Shown here: in pieces, positions 9,905 to 22,242 of the stretch | How the letters are laid out: each line of letters starts with the position of its first letter | How positions within the stretch are numbered: the first letter of the stretch is position 1 | Source of the DNA: Dasypus novemcinctus | Lineage: Eukaryota; Chordata; Mammalia; Cingulata; Dasypodidae | DNA: 64,000 nt | Direction: 5' to 3' | Assembly (NCBI RefSeq): GCF_030445035.2 | Contig: NC_080704.1 | Span: 29,130,200-29,194,199 of the forward strand | Notes under the pieces: model-generated | The model's database searches: none | Told to the model about the DNA's origin: nothing | The model's input: only the letters and a program-made list of their open reading frames with translations | Made by a program: the position numbers and the translations under genes

Positions 9905-12845
9905 ACTGCATACTTTGTGTGAACACTGAAGAAATTTTTGTTCTGTTTAGCTAGTGAGATTTTTTTCTCTTATGAAACATCTTACACAACAGTCAATGTT
10001 GCTTAAACTATATACAATACATTAAATATATGTCATAAATATTAGTATTCTAGAATTTATCTAGATTTATTTTTGGACTACTTTATCTTTTAAGGCAAAT
10101 AGGTGATTTAAAATATACCATTAAACTGCTCATGTTTCTGTCAGTTTCCTCTTGTATTTCTTGGTTTTGCCATCATTATTGTGCTATCAGCATATAAAGA
10201 TTTACATCAAATTACCCTCTTTATCTTTCTTATATGCTTTTGCTGTAACATTAATTTTTTGTAACTAATATTGGAAGACTTATTTTCTTTTCATGTGTGT
10301 ATCATCAATGAAATGGTGATTATTCTTTTGCTATTTTTATTTACTATTTTTATTTGTAAAAATAATGCATATATGTCATTATACAATGATTGTAAGACAT
10401 AGAACTTTTTAAAAATAATGAAAAAACTATTCATAATCCCATGTCAGAGATCTGTGTTAACTTTTAAATGTTCTTTCTTTTATTTACTTTTCTAATTCAT
10501 TTTATTATATATTTATATACTGTGCATTCATATATTGCACATATATATTTTCTATATTGTATAAAAATATGTAATGTGTAACATATTTTTCTACTGTCAT
10601 ACAGAATATGTTATGTAACACATTGCTTATGGCATATTATCTGTTATATATATTATACATTGTAAATAGTATTATATTAATGTTATGCATATTATATTTA
10701 CATATATCATTCATATACTATATACGATGTATTGTGTTTTACCAAACCTATAACAACTTCAATTGAAAGATACATCATTAGTCCATAAACCCCTAAAAAA
10801 GAATAATAAAACAAAATCTACCAATTAAACTGACATACTGCTTTCTCGTTTATAATTTTTATTTTATACTTCTTGAAAGAGCTTGTTTTGCCTTATTTAG
10901 AAATGATTATCATATATCACTTTTGTACGCATATTAAAAAGGAAATTAAAAGTGAAAGATTGTTTAAAGTTTTCTTCAAACTTCTTCTCGTTTGAAGTTG
11001 GACTCTTCTCAATCATTTTACAACTTAATGCCATTTCTCAATATTGTCTTCTGCACCTCAGAGCATCAGTGATGCAGTTTCTTGACAAGCACTCCACCAT
11101 TGTTTCTCTTCCTACAAATTTTTGATGCTAGTGCTTTGTAGGTAGTACCAGAAGGTGACAGTAAATGGGTTCCAAAAAAAGAAAAGAAAAGAAAAACCCA
11201 ATTCCCCATAAGTTAAAATGTGAAAAACTCATCATCGAATTGATGACGTTTGGTATTTAATTTGTTTCTTAGAAGACTTTCTTCTCAAACTCCTTTATCA
11301 TGACAAGTGGGTAGGAAAACTATTACAGGGAATGAGGTCCAAAGGTATTCTAATAAAACCTTTGACCCCAATTCTTCTTTGTCTTTTATTTTTCTTAGGG
11401 ACTTTTAGTATCTTATGACCTACAGCACCCACCCATGAACATAGGCTATTTTTCAAGTGGATGATCTGTTGGCATTGGTAAATTTCTTTAAAAAAACATC
11501 CCTCACATAGTCCAGGGAATATTCATACCTCTATGAGTTATTATTTTTTTTCCATTTGGGAAGTGAACTGAGCTCACTGTTTGCAGTGCCCACAAAATTG
11601 ATTGTTAGTGTCCATAGTACCCACATAATTCCATTACTTTGAGAGTGAAAAACATTCTAAAACAAGTTAATGATATTATCACTAAGTGCTATATCAGCAT
11701 ATCCCTGGGGAGTCCTGAACATGTATTCAACTTGTTTCTTTGGGATTGGATGTCAATGTTAATATGCTCTACCTTATGGGTTATTTTTTTCCTCAGGAGC
11801 AATGATCCTTAACAAAAGACATATTGTATAGGTTATTGTAAGCTTCATATTGTTTAGGTTATTGTAAGCTTCATTACATTCGACCCTGGCTGCTCTTTAT
11901 CATTTGGATCAACATTTATTGACCAACATGATCCAATTGACACATTTGGATTCAGTCAATATGATCGACCTGCTATTAATCTCAATGGAAGTCAATAAAT
12001 TTATATTCAGACATTAATGACTTATTAGTTTGAAAGTTTTATGAAGCAATTCAAAGCAATATCTTGTTAGCTACATTAGTGTTGTCATTCATTTGACTTG
12101 GAGGTTCTGACCTTGGGTTAGTAGAAGGTTGAAACAGACTTTAAGGGAAGTTTTAGAATCAGACTAATTTCAGAGATGCTTTGGAATTACTTTGGACATC
12201 AAGCCTTGCAATTCAGAGTGGATAAGGACCCACAGGTCAGTATTTTAAAATGGTGAGACTTTCAACACATCTGTTCTAGGAGACCTGACAGTGAAAACAT
12301 TTGCTTTCAATTATATTTTTGTGTCTTTTTGTTTGCTCCTGATATTTTTAATCAGAATATTTAATTTTGTTTCTCTTGAATTCACTTCCTTTATGCATCG
12401 TTTATGATTGTGAATATGCATTCTTATCAGCAGGGTGTTGTGATTTGAATGGTTTCGTGCATCCAAATATTAATAAAGAGTTGGTATTTAAGTTCCCCCA
12501 ACTTTGTATCCCAGAACACTACTTTATTTGTAGTATTTGTGAAGATACTAAAAGAAAAACTAGCACAGGGGATTTTAGACACTTCTACATAATTATTTCT
12601 TAGGTTATATTTATTCCTTCTTTTCTAACCTTTATATGTTCTGAAATAAAATCCAGATTTACTTCACTAGATTTGATTGAGGGTGGAGGTTTGGGAGAAG
12701 AATGTGACAGCTAACAAATGGCATCATTGTAGAAGCATTTTTGGATTTAGGAAAGAAAGCAAATTATGCTAGAATCAAATTAAAAATGTAAACACAGCCG
12801 CCACGTGAGTCTTGCAATGTTTCCATGTTCTGCCTTCCATTAGAC
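9905..12845. other. No recognised gene; AT-rich stretch inside
   Basis: No coding signature or clear repeat was recognised. Apart from the AT-rich tract at 10480-10745 the sequence looks unremarkable. Very old LINE remnants cannot be excluded. Confidence 0.35.
10480..10745. repeat. AT-rich low-complexity tract
   Basis: Dense runs of TATAT/ATATA words such as 'TTATATATTTATATACTG' and 'TGTTATATATATTATACAT', with very little G+C over about 260 bp. No regular repeat unit is visible. Confidence 0.6.
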
Positions 12846-13045
12846 CAGTGGCTCTCAAGGAGGGGCAATTTTGCCCAGTAGGGGAGATCTATAAATGTAA
12901 GGGGACAGTTTTAGTTGACACATCTAGTGGACAGAGGCCAGGGATGCTGCTAAACATCCTGCAATGCAAATGGCAGCCCCTGCCCCACCCAACAAAGAAT
13001 GACCTGGCTCAAAATATCAATAGTACTAAGGTGGAGAAACCCATC
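12846..13045 (+). mobile_element. MER5A-like hAT-Charlie remnant
   Basis: It starts CAGTGGCTCTCAAGG and continues with a diverged 'GGCAATTTTGCCC', 'AGGCCAGGGATGCTGCTAAA' and an end near 'GTGGAGAAACCC'. This matches the layout of MER5A, a non-autonomous hAT-Charlie element common to placental mammals. The 103-codon + ORF across it is not a gene. Confidence 0.8.
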
Positions 13046-13529
13046 CTTAGAGGAAGCACTGGACATTTTGCTTTAGCTCTGGTCATTCAGGAAGATCATC
13101 TAAGATTTCATTTTCATAGCTAACTCACATTATTCAACTCTGTTCTTAAACACCAATCTGTCTGTCAGATGCACAGCAGTTAGTCTGCTGCTCTGTATGA
13201 GGGAGATTGTTTTCTACTAACTGATGACCACAGCTTAGCAGTTTCTTTTCCAGCACATCAGAGCTCACAGTCAGACTTGCTGCAGCAAGTGCACTTTGAG
13301 TGGCTTTATGACATATAAAGACCCTCTTTGGCATTCATACTGTGCGGTTCTATTGTTTACAAGAGAGCAGTAAATTATTTATGGATGTTGCCAGAGATAG
13401 AACTCACTAACCCTTTTTTTTTGTAACCCCAAAGCTATATTTTATCTGGTGGCAAAATTTTATGTGAAAACTATTTTGGGGGAGTTATGTGCTCTTTGCA
13501 ATTATTTGACAAGTTTTATGGTACCAATC
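13046..13529. other. No recognised feature
   Basis: Unassigned sequence between the MER5A remnant and the antisense L1. Confidence 0.4.
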
Positions 13530-16256
13530 TTATTCACTTCTTTATTGAAGTTGTAGGTTTACAGAACGATCATACATAAAATACAGAATCCCCATATACA
13601 AGCCTATTATAAACACATTGCATTGGCAGAGTATATTTGTTATAATGGATAAAAGTACATTTTATAATTGTACTATTAACTGTAGTCTGTGGTTTAACTT
13701 AGGATTCACTGTGTTGTGCTGTTCCATGGATTTCTAAAAATTTATTTTAGTACCATATATACAAACTAACATTTCCATTTTTAACCACATTCAAATATAT
13801 AATTCCATGCCATTAGTTACATTCATGGTGTTGTGCTGCCATCACCACCATTTATTACCAAAACTTTGCCATTGTCCCAAATAGAAACTCTGTATATTTT
13901 AAACCTTAATTCCCTATTCTCCATTCCCACCCCACCCCCTGATAACCTATATTCTAGATTGTGACTCTCTGAGTTTTTCTTATTCTAATTATTTCATATC
14001 AGTGAGATCATATAATATTAGTCCTTTTGTATATGGCTTATTTCATGCAAATGATGTCCATGTTATCACATGTATCAGAATTCCATTCCTTTTTACAGCT
14101 GAATAATATTCCATTGTATGTATATACTGCATTTTGTTTATCCCTTCATCAGTTGATGGACACTTGGCTTGCTTCCACTTTTTGACAATTGTGAACACCC
14201 TGCTATGAATGTCAGTGTGAAAATATCTGAGTCCCTGCATTCCATTCTTTTGGATATATACCTAGTAATGGGATTGCTGGATCATATGGTAATTCTACAC
14301 TGAGAAACTGTCAAACTGTCTTCCAGAGCAGCTATACCATTTTACATTCCCACCAGCAATGAATGAGTTTTCCAACTTCTCCACATTCTCTTAACACTTG
14401 TAATTTTCTCTTATTTGAATAGTAGCCATTCTAGTGGGTATGAAATAGTATCTCATTGTGATTTGATTTTCCTTTCCCTAATGGTTAATGATGTTGAGCA
14501 TATTTTCATATGTGTTTTTGGCCATTTGTATATCTTTGGAGAAATGTCTATTCAAGTGTTCTGCCCATTTTTTAATTGGATTGTTAGGCTGTTGTTAGGT
14601 TGAAGGATTTCTTTGTACATTCTGTATATTAAACCTTTATTGGGTATGCAGTTTCCAAACATTTTCTTCCATTGTGTAGGTTGTCATTTTACCTTAATGA
14701 CAAAATCTTTTGATGCACAAACATTTCTAATTTTGATGAGGTCCCATTTATCTATTTTTTGTTTTTGTTGCTTATGCTTTGGGGATAAAGTCTAAGAAAC
14801 TATTGTATAATACAAAGTTCTGAAGATGCTTCACTACATTTTCTTTTAAGAGTTTTATAGATCTGGCTTGTATATTACAGTCTTTGATAGATTTTGAATT
14901 GATTTTTGCATGTGGTGTGAGTAGGGGTCCACCTTCATTCTTTTGCATATGGACATTTAGTTTTCCCAGCACCCTTGGTCAAAGGAGCCATTCTTTCCCA
15001 ATTGAGTGGTTTTTGCCCCTTTGTCAAAAATCAGTGGACCAAAAATGTGAGAATTGATTTCTGAGTTCTCAATTTGATTCCATTGGTCTGTATGTCTGTC
15101 CTTATGCCAGTACCATGCTGTTTTGATTACTGTGGCTTTGTAATAAGTTTTAAGTTTGGGAAGTGTTAGTCCTTCCAATTTTTTTCTGTTTCAAGATGGC
15201 TTTAGCTATTCAGGGCTACTTACCTTTCCATATAAATTTGATGATTGGCTTTCCCATTTTTGCAAAGAAGGCTGTTGGAATTTTGATTAGAATTTTGTTG
15301 ACTTTGTAAATTGCTTTGGGTAGAACAATATCCAGTTCTCCATTGTATGAATATGGAATGTCTTTCCATTAATTTAGGACTACTTTGAATCCTTTTAGCA
15401 ATGTTTTTAGAATTTTCTGTGCATAAGTCCTTTACATCCTTTTTTAGATTTATTCCTAGGTATTTTATTCTTTATTTGCTATTGCAAATGGAATTTTTGT
15501 CTTGATTTTCTTCTCAGATTGTTCATTGCTAGTATATAGAAACACTGTTGATATTTGGGTGTTGATCTTGTATCCTGTCAGTTTGCGGAAGTCATTTATT
15601 AGCTTTAGCAGCTTTATTGTGGATTTTTCAGAATTTTCTGCATAAGGGATCATGTCATCTGCAAATAGGGAAAGTTTTACTTCTTCCTGTATAATGTGGA
15701 TGACTTTTATTTGTTTTTCTTGCCTGATTGCCCTGGCTAGAACTTCCAGTACAATGTTGAATAACAGTGGTGACAGTGCACATCCTGGAGTTCCTGATCT
15801 TAGAGGCAAAACTTTTACCATTGAGTATGATGTTAGCAGTGGGTTTTTCATAAATACCCTTTATCATGTTGAGGAAGTTTCCTTCTATTCCTAGTTTTCT
15901 CAGTGTTCCTATCAAGAAGGGGCGCTGGATTTTGTCAGATGCCTTTACTGCATCTGAATGTATAAAAGTGTTTTTATGTCCCTTTCTGTCAGTAGCAGCT
16001 AAACCAGGGACTAAAACCCACGTTGGTCTGCTCCAAGAGTGGGGGATGGGCACCAGTTGCTCCCACGCAGAGAGGGCAATTTACAGTCTTTACCATAATT
16101 TATCAGCCTCTTCCTCTTGCTCTTTTCTGGATGCTGTACAGTTTTCTTCTGGCCTGTGGAGTTACAGAATAGTTGTTTCAGACAGTTCCTGCCTGTTTAA
16201 TAGTTGTTTTGGTGGAAAGACTGAGTCCTGGAGCTCCCTACTCTACCATCTTCCCC
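13530..16256 (-). mobile_element. L1 LINE, antisense, internally deleted
   Basis: Read on the - strand, the element begins at about 16256 with 'GGGGAAGATGGTAGAGTAGG', the typical start of a mammalian L1 5' UTR. After only about 260 bp it enters the reverse-transcriptase region of ORF2. ORF2 then runs to its C-terminal end near 14043, followed by a 3' UTR-like part to about 13530. ORF1 and the N-terminal half of ORF2 (endonuclease) are absent. The reading frame is broken at several places. No long poly-A or clear TSD is seen, so it is not recent. Confidence 0.8.
14043..16053 (-). pseudogene. L1 ORF2 remnant (reverse transcriptase to C-terminus)
   Basis: This was the L1 replicase, of which only the RT and C-terminal parts remain. 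Visible blocks in order on the - strand: 'DKIQRPFLIGTL' and '[10 protein letters not shown]' (about 15940-15840), '[19 protein letters not shown]' (about 15770), the catalytic 'LFADDM' (about 15660), '[15 protein letters not shown]' with 'KTAWYW' (about 15170-15110), and near the end 'MQYIHTMEYYSAVKRN' (about 14110). Stops and frame changes separate these blocks, so no protein is made. The endonuclease domain and the start of RT are missing by deletion. Confidence 0.85.
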
Positions 16257-16519
16257 AAAAGTTTTATAATTTACTTTTTGATAGATCATCATTTCATCTG
16301 CCACTGCAAAGGTATTACTGTTTTCCTCTGCTGTAGAAATAGTAATTAACAGATTATTGCTCAAATGATTTTGAGAAATTGGTCTTTTAAAGAGCTGATG
16401 TAAGAATATTACAGTTAAGATTCCTGACACTACCTGTGACTGATTCCATTGTTGTATTAGAATCAGTGATTCTTGATTTATTTTGAATCTCAAATGATCA
16501 TACCCCTGAGAATCTGATA

Positions 16520-16955
16520 AAAGCTGAGATTCTTTTTCCAGGAAAAGAATTACATACCCATAACAATTTACAACAATACATATATATCCATATATGTGCA
16601 AGTATTATAGGAATTGGCTCACATGATCCCGGGGATTGACAAGTCCAAATTCCCTAGGGCATGTTGTAAGTTGGGAACTCTGATGAAGGTTTTGATGAAT
16701 TCCCCAGAATGTGGGGGATGGCCGAATTAGAGATAGAAAATCCTCTTTTTGACTGCTGAAATCATCTTTGACTTCACTCAATGCTGGAGACAATGTCCTC
16801 CATTGATTGTAGATTTAATTAGCCATAGAGACAGTCAAGTGACTAATGATATAAATTCATGAAATAGCCTCAAACAATCAGACCAGTGTTTGCTTGATCA
16901 AACAACTGGACACCATAACCTAGCCAAGTTGACATATGAATTTAGCCATCACATC
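16520..16955 (+). repeat. Unclassified old interspersed repeat
   Basis: Blocks such as 'GAATTGGCTCACATGATCC' and, at the end, 'GCCAAGTTGACATATGAATT' followed by 'AGCCATCACA' match an old mammalian repeat that I recognise but cannot name. A related start, 'GTCAGGGTATCATCAGGAAA', occurs at about 57171. Confidence 0.45.
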
Positions 16956-16961
16956 TGAGCT

Positions 16962-17095
16962 TCAGTTTTCTCATTTCTCAAATGCAAATAATTTTATGTA
17001 CTTTAAAGTACTTTCTTGATTAAATGACATATCTGGGTAATTTGGCTAGTTCATGGACTGGCACATAATAGGCACTGAATAGTTGCTAAAGTGAA
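16962..17095 (+). repeat. MIR SINE fragment
   Basis: The text 'TTCAGTTTTCTCATTTCTCAA' and later 'GGCACATAATAGGCACTGAA' match the second half of MIR in forward orientation. It is diverged and its limits are approximate. Confidence 0.6.
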
Positions 17096-17099
17096 ATAT

Positions 17100-18041
17100 A
17101 TTGCATTTAAAAAATTGAAGTTCTAATTTTGACCAGGATGTTTGGTTTCCTATAATTTAAATTCTTATTTCCTTTTAACTTTATTTTGCAGAGGTTCTCA
17201 GCTCCAATACTTATCAAAGTCATATTTTGGGCTCTTGAAAAACTTAGATATCCATGACCATCATTTGTCTTTTAAAAAAAAATCCATAGGTGATTCTAAT
17301 TATGGTCTTGTGAATTATTCTAGGTTTCTTACATATTTCATTTTTACTTCCTCTCTTTGGTCTTTTAGTCTCTACCAATAGCCTGCTAGAAGTGACAGTG
17401 ACACTAATAATTCAAAGATAGCTGTGTAATATGCATTGTGTGTTCATATCTACTATTTCATTTATTAGGGTTCTTCCATCTTCCAACTCCACAGGTGATG
17501 AAGAGCTCACTGTATCATTCTTTCCTGCTTCTCCTGATAATACTGAACTATGAGAGATATTCATATTTAGATGTGATTGGCTTTCTGTAAAACCCTATGG
17601 ATATATTGAGTTGAATAGAAACTTTTCATATCTGCTTGCTAATGCAAATTCTACTTTCTCTACCTAATAATATTACCATCAAGTGTGCATTCTTGATAGG
17701 TGATTCAAGGGAGGGTCTTTTTAACAAAGGGTTCTTAAAAGACTGGTGTTAAGTTGAGGGTACTGAGGATCAGACACCTGTGCTCAAAATATTTTTCTTC
17801 TCTCACTTGTTAAAGAAGAGAAAATATTATAAAAGAGGTAAACTCAGTGAAGAAAAATACCATAAGCCTTTGTAATATAAGAGCTAGAAAAGTACGGACC
17901 TGCTCTATATATGGGCTGCTCTGACATCATGAAGCCAGTTGAAAATAGAATTAAACAATGACAAAATGTTTTAAATGAATCTTTTGGTTGAGATCTTTTT
18001 ATTATTCTCCTTTGCCCTACTTGGACAAGATTATACTTGGT
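17100..18041. other. No recognised feature
   Basis: Unassigned AT-rich sequence. The short ORFs have no recognisable domains. Confidence 0.4.
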
Positions 18042-18244
18042 CTGTCTGTCTATTTTTAGGAGGTACCATGGATTGAACCCAGGACCTCATTCATGGAAAG
18101 CAGGTGCTCAACCACTGAGCTACATCTGCTCCCCCAATGAGTTGGGTTTTTTGTATGTTTGTTTTTAGGAGGTATGGGGGATCAAACCAGAAACCTCATA
18201 TATGGGAAGCAAGCACTCAACCACTTGAGCAACATCTGCACCCT
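18042..18244 (-). mobile_element. DAS-type SINE, two tRNA-like heads (older type)
   Basis: Two consecutive antisense tRNA-like units occur. The first ends with 'ACCACTGAGCTACATCTGCT' and the second with 'CACTTGAGCAACATCTGCA'. Each carries a B-box-like block, for example 'GGATTGAACCCAGGACCTC'. Flanking 'TATACTTGGT' and 'TATGCTTGGT' suggest an imperfect TSD. It lacks the long GC-rich body of the other SINEs here and is more diverged, so it belongs to an older subfamily. Confidence 0.7.
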
Positions 18245-18344
18245 ATATGCTTGGTATATTATTTTTATTTTTGTTTTGTTTATTGTTGTTTTGTGGTAGA
18301 TAAATAAGTAAATGGTTTATTATTATAACTATTTTATAAGAATA

Positions 18345-18540
18345 TTTGTTTTAAAACCTTTTTATTGTGAATTTTTTCAAACATATTTGAAAAATACAAT
18401 AAAATCCAATGTATTTACCTTTGCCAATTTTCAGTATTTTTCCAGTCATGTTTTATTTATTCCCTCCTTTTTGGGTAGTATTTAAAATTTCATATATTAT
18501 GTCATCTTGTCCTTGAATACTTCAGTATATTTCTGTCACA
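18345..18540 (-). mobile_element. Old L1 3'-end fragment, antisense
   Basis: 'CCTTTTTATTGTGAATTTTT' and the following text match the antisense 3' UTR of old L1M-type elements. Limits are approximate. Confidence 0.4.
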
Positions 18541-19005
18541 GTTATTGATTTCTATATAACAAACCACCCCAAGTCCCTGATTCTATGATCCAGTACGGGC
18601 TCTGCTGGGTCTCTAAGTGATGTCATATGGGCTCTCTTGTGTGTTTTCAGTTGGGTGTCAACTCAGTTCAGTGCATCCAAAATGGCCTCACTCACCTGTC
18701 TGACATTTGGTGCTGGCTATAAGCTGGAACACCTCAATATTACTCCACAAGTCCTCTCATCCTTTGATAAGCTAGACCTGGCTTTCTCATCGCACAACAG
18801 TCTTAGGGTTCCAAGAGAGAAATAGGTATCATAAGCTCTAGCCTTGGAAGTCACATACCACCACTTCCCCCTGTGTTTTATTAGTCACAGGAAGTTGCAG
18901 GGCCAGCCCAAATTCAAGGGGTTGGGAAATGACTCTACTTCTTGATGGGAGGAGGGACAAAATAACATTGTAGAGGCATGTAAGGAATGGAGGAATCATT
19001 GTAAT
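18540..19005 (+). repeat. Unclassified old interspersed repeat, copy 1
   Basis: It begins near 'TATATAACAAACCACCCCAA', contains 'AATGGCCTCACTCACCTGTC' and ends with 'GGCCAGCCCAAATTCAAGGG' plus 'TTGATGGGAGGAGG'. A second, more diverged copy starts at about 40085 with 'TATCTATTGCTGTGCAACAA'. It is widespread in placental mammals. I cannot assign the name reliably. Confidence 0.55.
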
Positions 19006-19089
19006 TTTTGCAAGTAATTTATCATAGCATGTCTAATTTATCTTATTTTTAATATCGCCATGTCATTATCAGAGTTAACAAATTTAACA

Positions 19090-19720
19090 CTATTTAAATT
19101 TAAATTTAAATTCTCTTATATTTTAATTTACATGCAGTACTTTTTGCATGTGTACACTTCTATGAGTTTTGACAAATGCATAGTCCTGTAACCACCACCA
19201 CAATTAGAATACAGCACGGTTCCCTCACTACCAAAAATTCCCTTGTGCTGCCCATTTGTAATCAAACTGTTCTCCTATCCCTAATCCTTGGCAACTACTG
19301 ATTTATTATTGGTCCTTATCGTTTTGCATTTTCCAGAATGTCTTATCAATGGAAACATACAGAATATAAACTTTGAGTCTGTTTTTTTCTTATTCACTAG
19401 CATAATGCATTTGAGATTCATTCATACTGTTGTGGGTATCAATGGTGGCCCTTTGTCTGTCCGTCCATCCATCCACCCATCCATCCTTCTATATCTATTT
19501 TTATATTGAGTAGTATTTCATTGTAAGGATGCTCCAGAGTTTGGTTTGTCATTCACTGGTTGAAGGGCATTTGGGTCTTTCTAGATATTGTTAATTATGT
19601 ATAATGTTGCTACAGATAGTCATATATAGGTTTTCGTATGAATGTAAGTTTTAATTTTTCTATGGTAAATACATAGGAGTTGGGTCATGTCATAAGTGTA
19701 TGCTTAACTTCTAAAATATC
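19090..19720 (-). mobile_element. Old L1M-type 3' fragment, antisense
   Basis: Typical antisense L1 3' UTR text is seen: 'GAGTTTTGACAAATGCATAG', 'TGTAACCACCACCACAATTA' and later 'TATTTCATTGTAAGGATG'. A short (TCCA)n-like tract at about 19459-19490 lies inside it. Confidence 0.65.
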
Positions 19721-19799
19721 ATTAAAATTATTTACTAATTGAATATTGGTTTCTTATATTGATCTATAATATAATTCTATTTTAAAATTATTTTTATTT

Positions 19800-20731
19800 T
19801 CATCTCAGTGTTACAAGTTACTCCATTAACACAAGATAATAACTACAATAACAGTAAGTCTGCTTTGGTCCATGGTTGCACTGCCCCCTTATTTTTGTTC
19901 ACTCCTTAATCTCTAAGGATTTGGGATGATGTCGGCTCTGACTGCTTCAGGATGAGAAGGAGAAGGGACGTAGATATTCTGTGGCAGAGGAAAGAAATTG
20001 TTTTTCTTGAAGCTGAAGATACTCCTTGTTCTTGGGATGGGATTGGACCATCATCGCTTTGTTAGTTGTCCAGGGCAAGCCAGAAGAACTGGAGAGTAGG
20101 AGTTGGCAGCAACTCTGCTGGGTTTCAGGGATAAACTGGCATAGGAATCATCTGAAAATTTAAATCTCAGAAATATACTTAACAGGTAAATAGAAAATTA
20201 TAGATTCAGATGAAAGGAGTAGAAGGATCATGGTTAGGTGAACTATAAATATGTATAACTGTTATATTTGAGAAATAGATTTTCATATATTTCCAGATAG
20301 GGCCTGCCGATGCCATGTTGATATGAGGATGTGTGGCTTCGCTATGATGTCTGCACGTCCCTAGAGTCCTCAGGAACATTTTTGTTTGAGGGTTTGTTTA
20401 ACTGTGGCAGTTTGTGAAGTCTGCCTGAGACTTGCAAAACTGTAACCTCCAGAATAACCTCCTGACTCACTTTTGAAATCTCTTAGCCATAAAAACTATA
20501 TATATTTTTTAACATTTCCCCCTTTTGGTCAAAGTCTTTTTCCAAATACATTGCTGTTTAACACTTGGTAATAATCTCTCAGTGTTGGGGAGGCTTATCC
20601 CTGTGAGTAATGTCCCATGCCGGGGGAAGTTAGTGAGTTTATTTGCAGAGTTCGGTTTAGAGAGAGACACATTTGAGTAACAAGGAGGTTTTCAGGAGGT
20701 AGCTCTTAGGCATTAATTCTAATTAGGCTTA
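19800..20731 (-). mobile_element. Probable L1 3' UTR, antisense, split by a hAT element
   Basis: 'GGGGAGGCTTATCCCTGTGA', 'GTCCCATGCCGGGGGAAGTT' and 'GTAGCTCTTAGGCATTAATT' resemble a long antisense L1 3' UTR found in placental genomes. The same context appears to resume at about 21107-21345 after the hAT insertion. No coding part is present. The assignment is from memory of the pattern and is moderate at best. Confidence 0.4.
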
Positions 20732-20739
20732 GTTTAATT

Positions 20740-21106
20740 CAGGGGTTCTTAAGCAGGGGTCCACGGACCCCCAAGATGTCTGTGGAAAGATTTCAGGGGA
20801 TCCATGAGCTTGAATTGAAAAATATCAACTTATTTTTATTTTCTCTGACCACTAACTGGAATCTGGCATTTCCTTCACATATGAATGAATGCAATAAATT
20901 ACAGTAGTATTCATTTCATAGCACATTACAGTTGCATATCTCAAAAAATCGCTTACACTCATCCATACTTCAAAATTACGGTAGTTGTTAGACCCGATGC
21001 TAGTTGAGTGTCATAAAACTATCTGCCACTGCATTCTGAGAAGGGGTCCATGGTTTTCACCTGACTGGCGAAGGGATCAGTGAACAAAAAAGGTTAAGAA
21101 CCCCTG
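20740..21106. mobile_element. Non-autonomous hAT-type DNA transposon
   Basis: The 367-bp element has perfect 13-bp terminal inverted repeats, CAGGGGTTCTTAA at 20740-20752 and TTAAGAACCCCTG at 21094-21106. Perfect 8-bp target duplications GTTTAATT flank it (20732-20739 and 21107-21114). Eight-bp duplications and CAGGG...CCCTG ends are characteristic of the hAT superfamily. No transposase ORF is present, so it moved with a transposase supplied in trans. I cannot name the family. Confidence 0.9.
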
Positions 21107-21358
21107 GTTTAATTATTACATGAATAAGGTCATAAGTGCAAGCATTAAGATTGAGGACTTGGCTTATTGGCCTGTTTTCTTTTTTTAGGAAAGACTTATA
21201 TATTCCAGAGTTTCTTGCTGTCTTATTTGAGTAAGTGGCAGGACTTCCTGAGAAGGGAAGTTTAATATTTTGTTAGCTACTGTGAAGGCCTCTATCCAGA
21301 AAGCATCATATGACAGCACCATATAGGACTCAATGCTTCCCCTTTCAGCTGCGTTCTT

Positions 21359-21388
21359 ACACACATACACACACACACACACATAACA
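21359..21388. repeat. CA microsatellite
   Basis: A run of CA dinucleotides interrupted by 'CATACA' and 'CATAACA'. Short ORFs on both strands here are artefacts of the repeat. Confidence 0.8.
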
Positions 21389-21635
21389 CACATACTTCAG
21401 CACTGTTAATTACACTCACATCACTTTGCCACCATCACCTTCATCCATTTCCAAACCATGACAATCAACCTAATTACAAATTCTTTAATTAGGTTATATG
21501 CTTAACTCTTTAAGATATTGATTAACTGTTTTTGCAAACAGAGTGGCTGTACATTTTGTATTCCCACAATCTATGGAAGGCCCATTTGCTTCTCTTTCTC
21601 ACCAGCACTTAGTATTGTCAGTTTTTTTGTTTATT

Positions 21636-21948
21636 AATTTATTTTTAAAGATTTTATTTATTTCTCCCCACCCCCTCGCTGTGTCTGTCCATTGTGTGTT
21701 AATCTTTTTTTTCAGGAGGAACCAAGAACCAAATCCAGGAACTCCCATGTGGAAGGGAGGTACCTAATTGCTTGAGCCACCTCCACTCCCTGCTTTGTTG
21801 CGTGTGTCATTATGTTTTCCTCCTTGTGTCTCCTGTGTCATCTTGTTATATCAGTTTGCTGTCTTGCTTGTCTTCTTTAGGGAGGCATGGGAACCGAATC
21901 TCCCATGTGGTAGGAAGGAGCTCATTCACTTGAGCCACATCTGCTTCC
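21636..21948 (-). mobile_element. Two-headed DAS-type SINE
   Basis: Antisense units end in 'GCTTGAGCCACCTCCACT' and 'CACTTGAGCCACATCTGCTT'. Flanked by a perfect 14-bp duplication TTTTTTTGTTTATT (21622-21635 and 21949-21962). Same type as 60303-60673 and 60962-61361. Confidence 0.85.
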
Positions 21949-22242
21949 TTTTTTTGTTTATTTTAGCCATTCTCATGGGTGTGTAGTAATATCTTAGTGT
22001 GATTTTAGTTTGCATTTTCCTAATGATTAATAATGCTGAACATCTTTTCATGTTTTTGTGCCCATATATCATCTTTGGAGAAGTATTCAAAACTTTTGGC
22101 TGTTTAAAAATTTTTTTTGAGTTGTTTGCTTTCTTATTGTTGAGTTATGAGAGTTCTTTATATATTCCAGATACAAGTCTTTCATTGAATAAATGATATG
22201 CAAATATTTTCTCCCTGTCTGTAGTTGTCTTTTCATTCTCTT

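Noticed and set aside
9342..9926. 194-codon antisense ORF (and overlapping ones)
   Set aside because: It lies across a DAS-SINE. Similar frames recur at every copy of this SINE (22193, 27382, 30454, 31131, 35033, 44302), so it is a by-product of the G+C-rich body.
12812..13123. 103-codon + ORF
   Set aside because: It coincides with a MER5A-like element and carries no protein signature.
15866..16336. 156-codon + ORF
   Set aside because: Antisense of the L1 5' UTR/RT region. The real L1 signal is on the - strand.
18060..18136. Possible tRNA gene on the - strand
   Set aside because: It has tRNA-like A and B boxes but is the head of a SINE, followed by a second head. It lacks a proper anticodon stem context and 3' terminator.
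21359..21388. Possible CRISPR-like or tandem array
   Set aside because: A simple CA microsatellite. No spaced direct repeats are present, as expected for vertebrate DNA.
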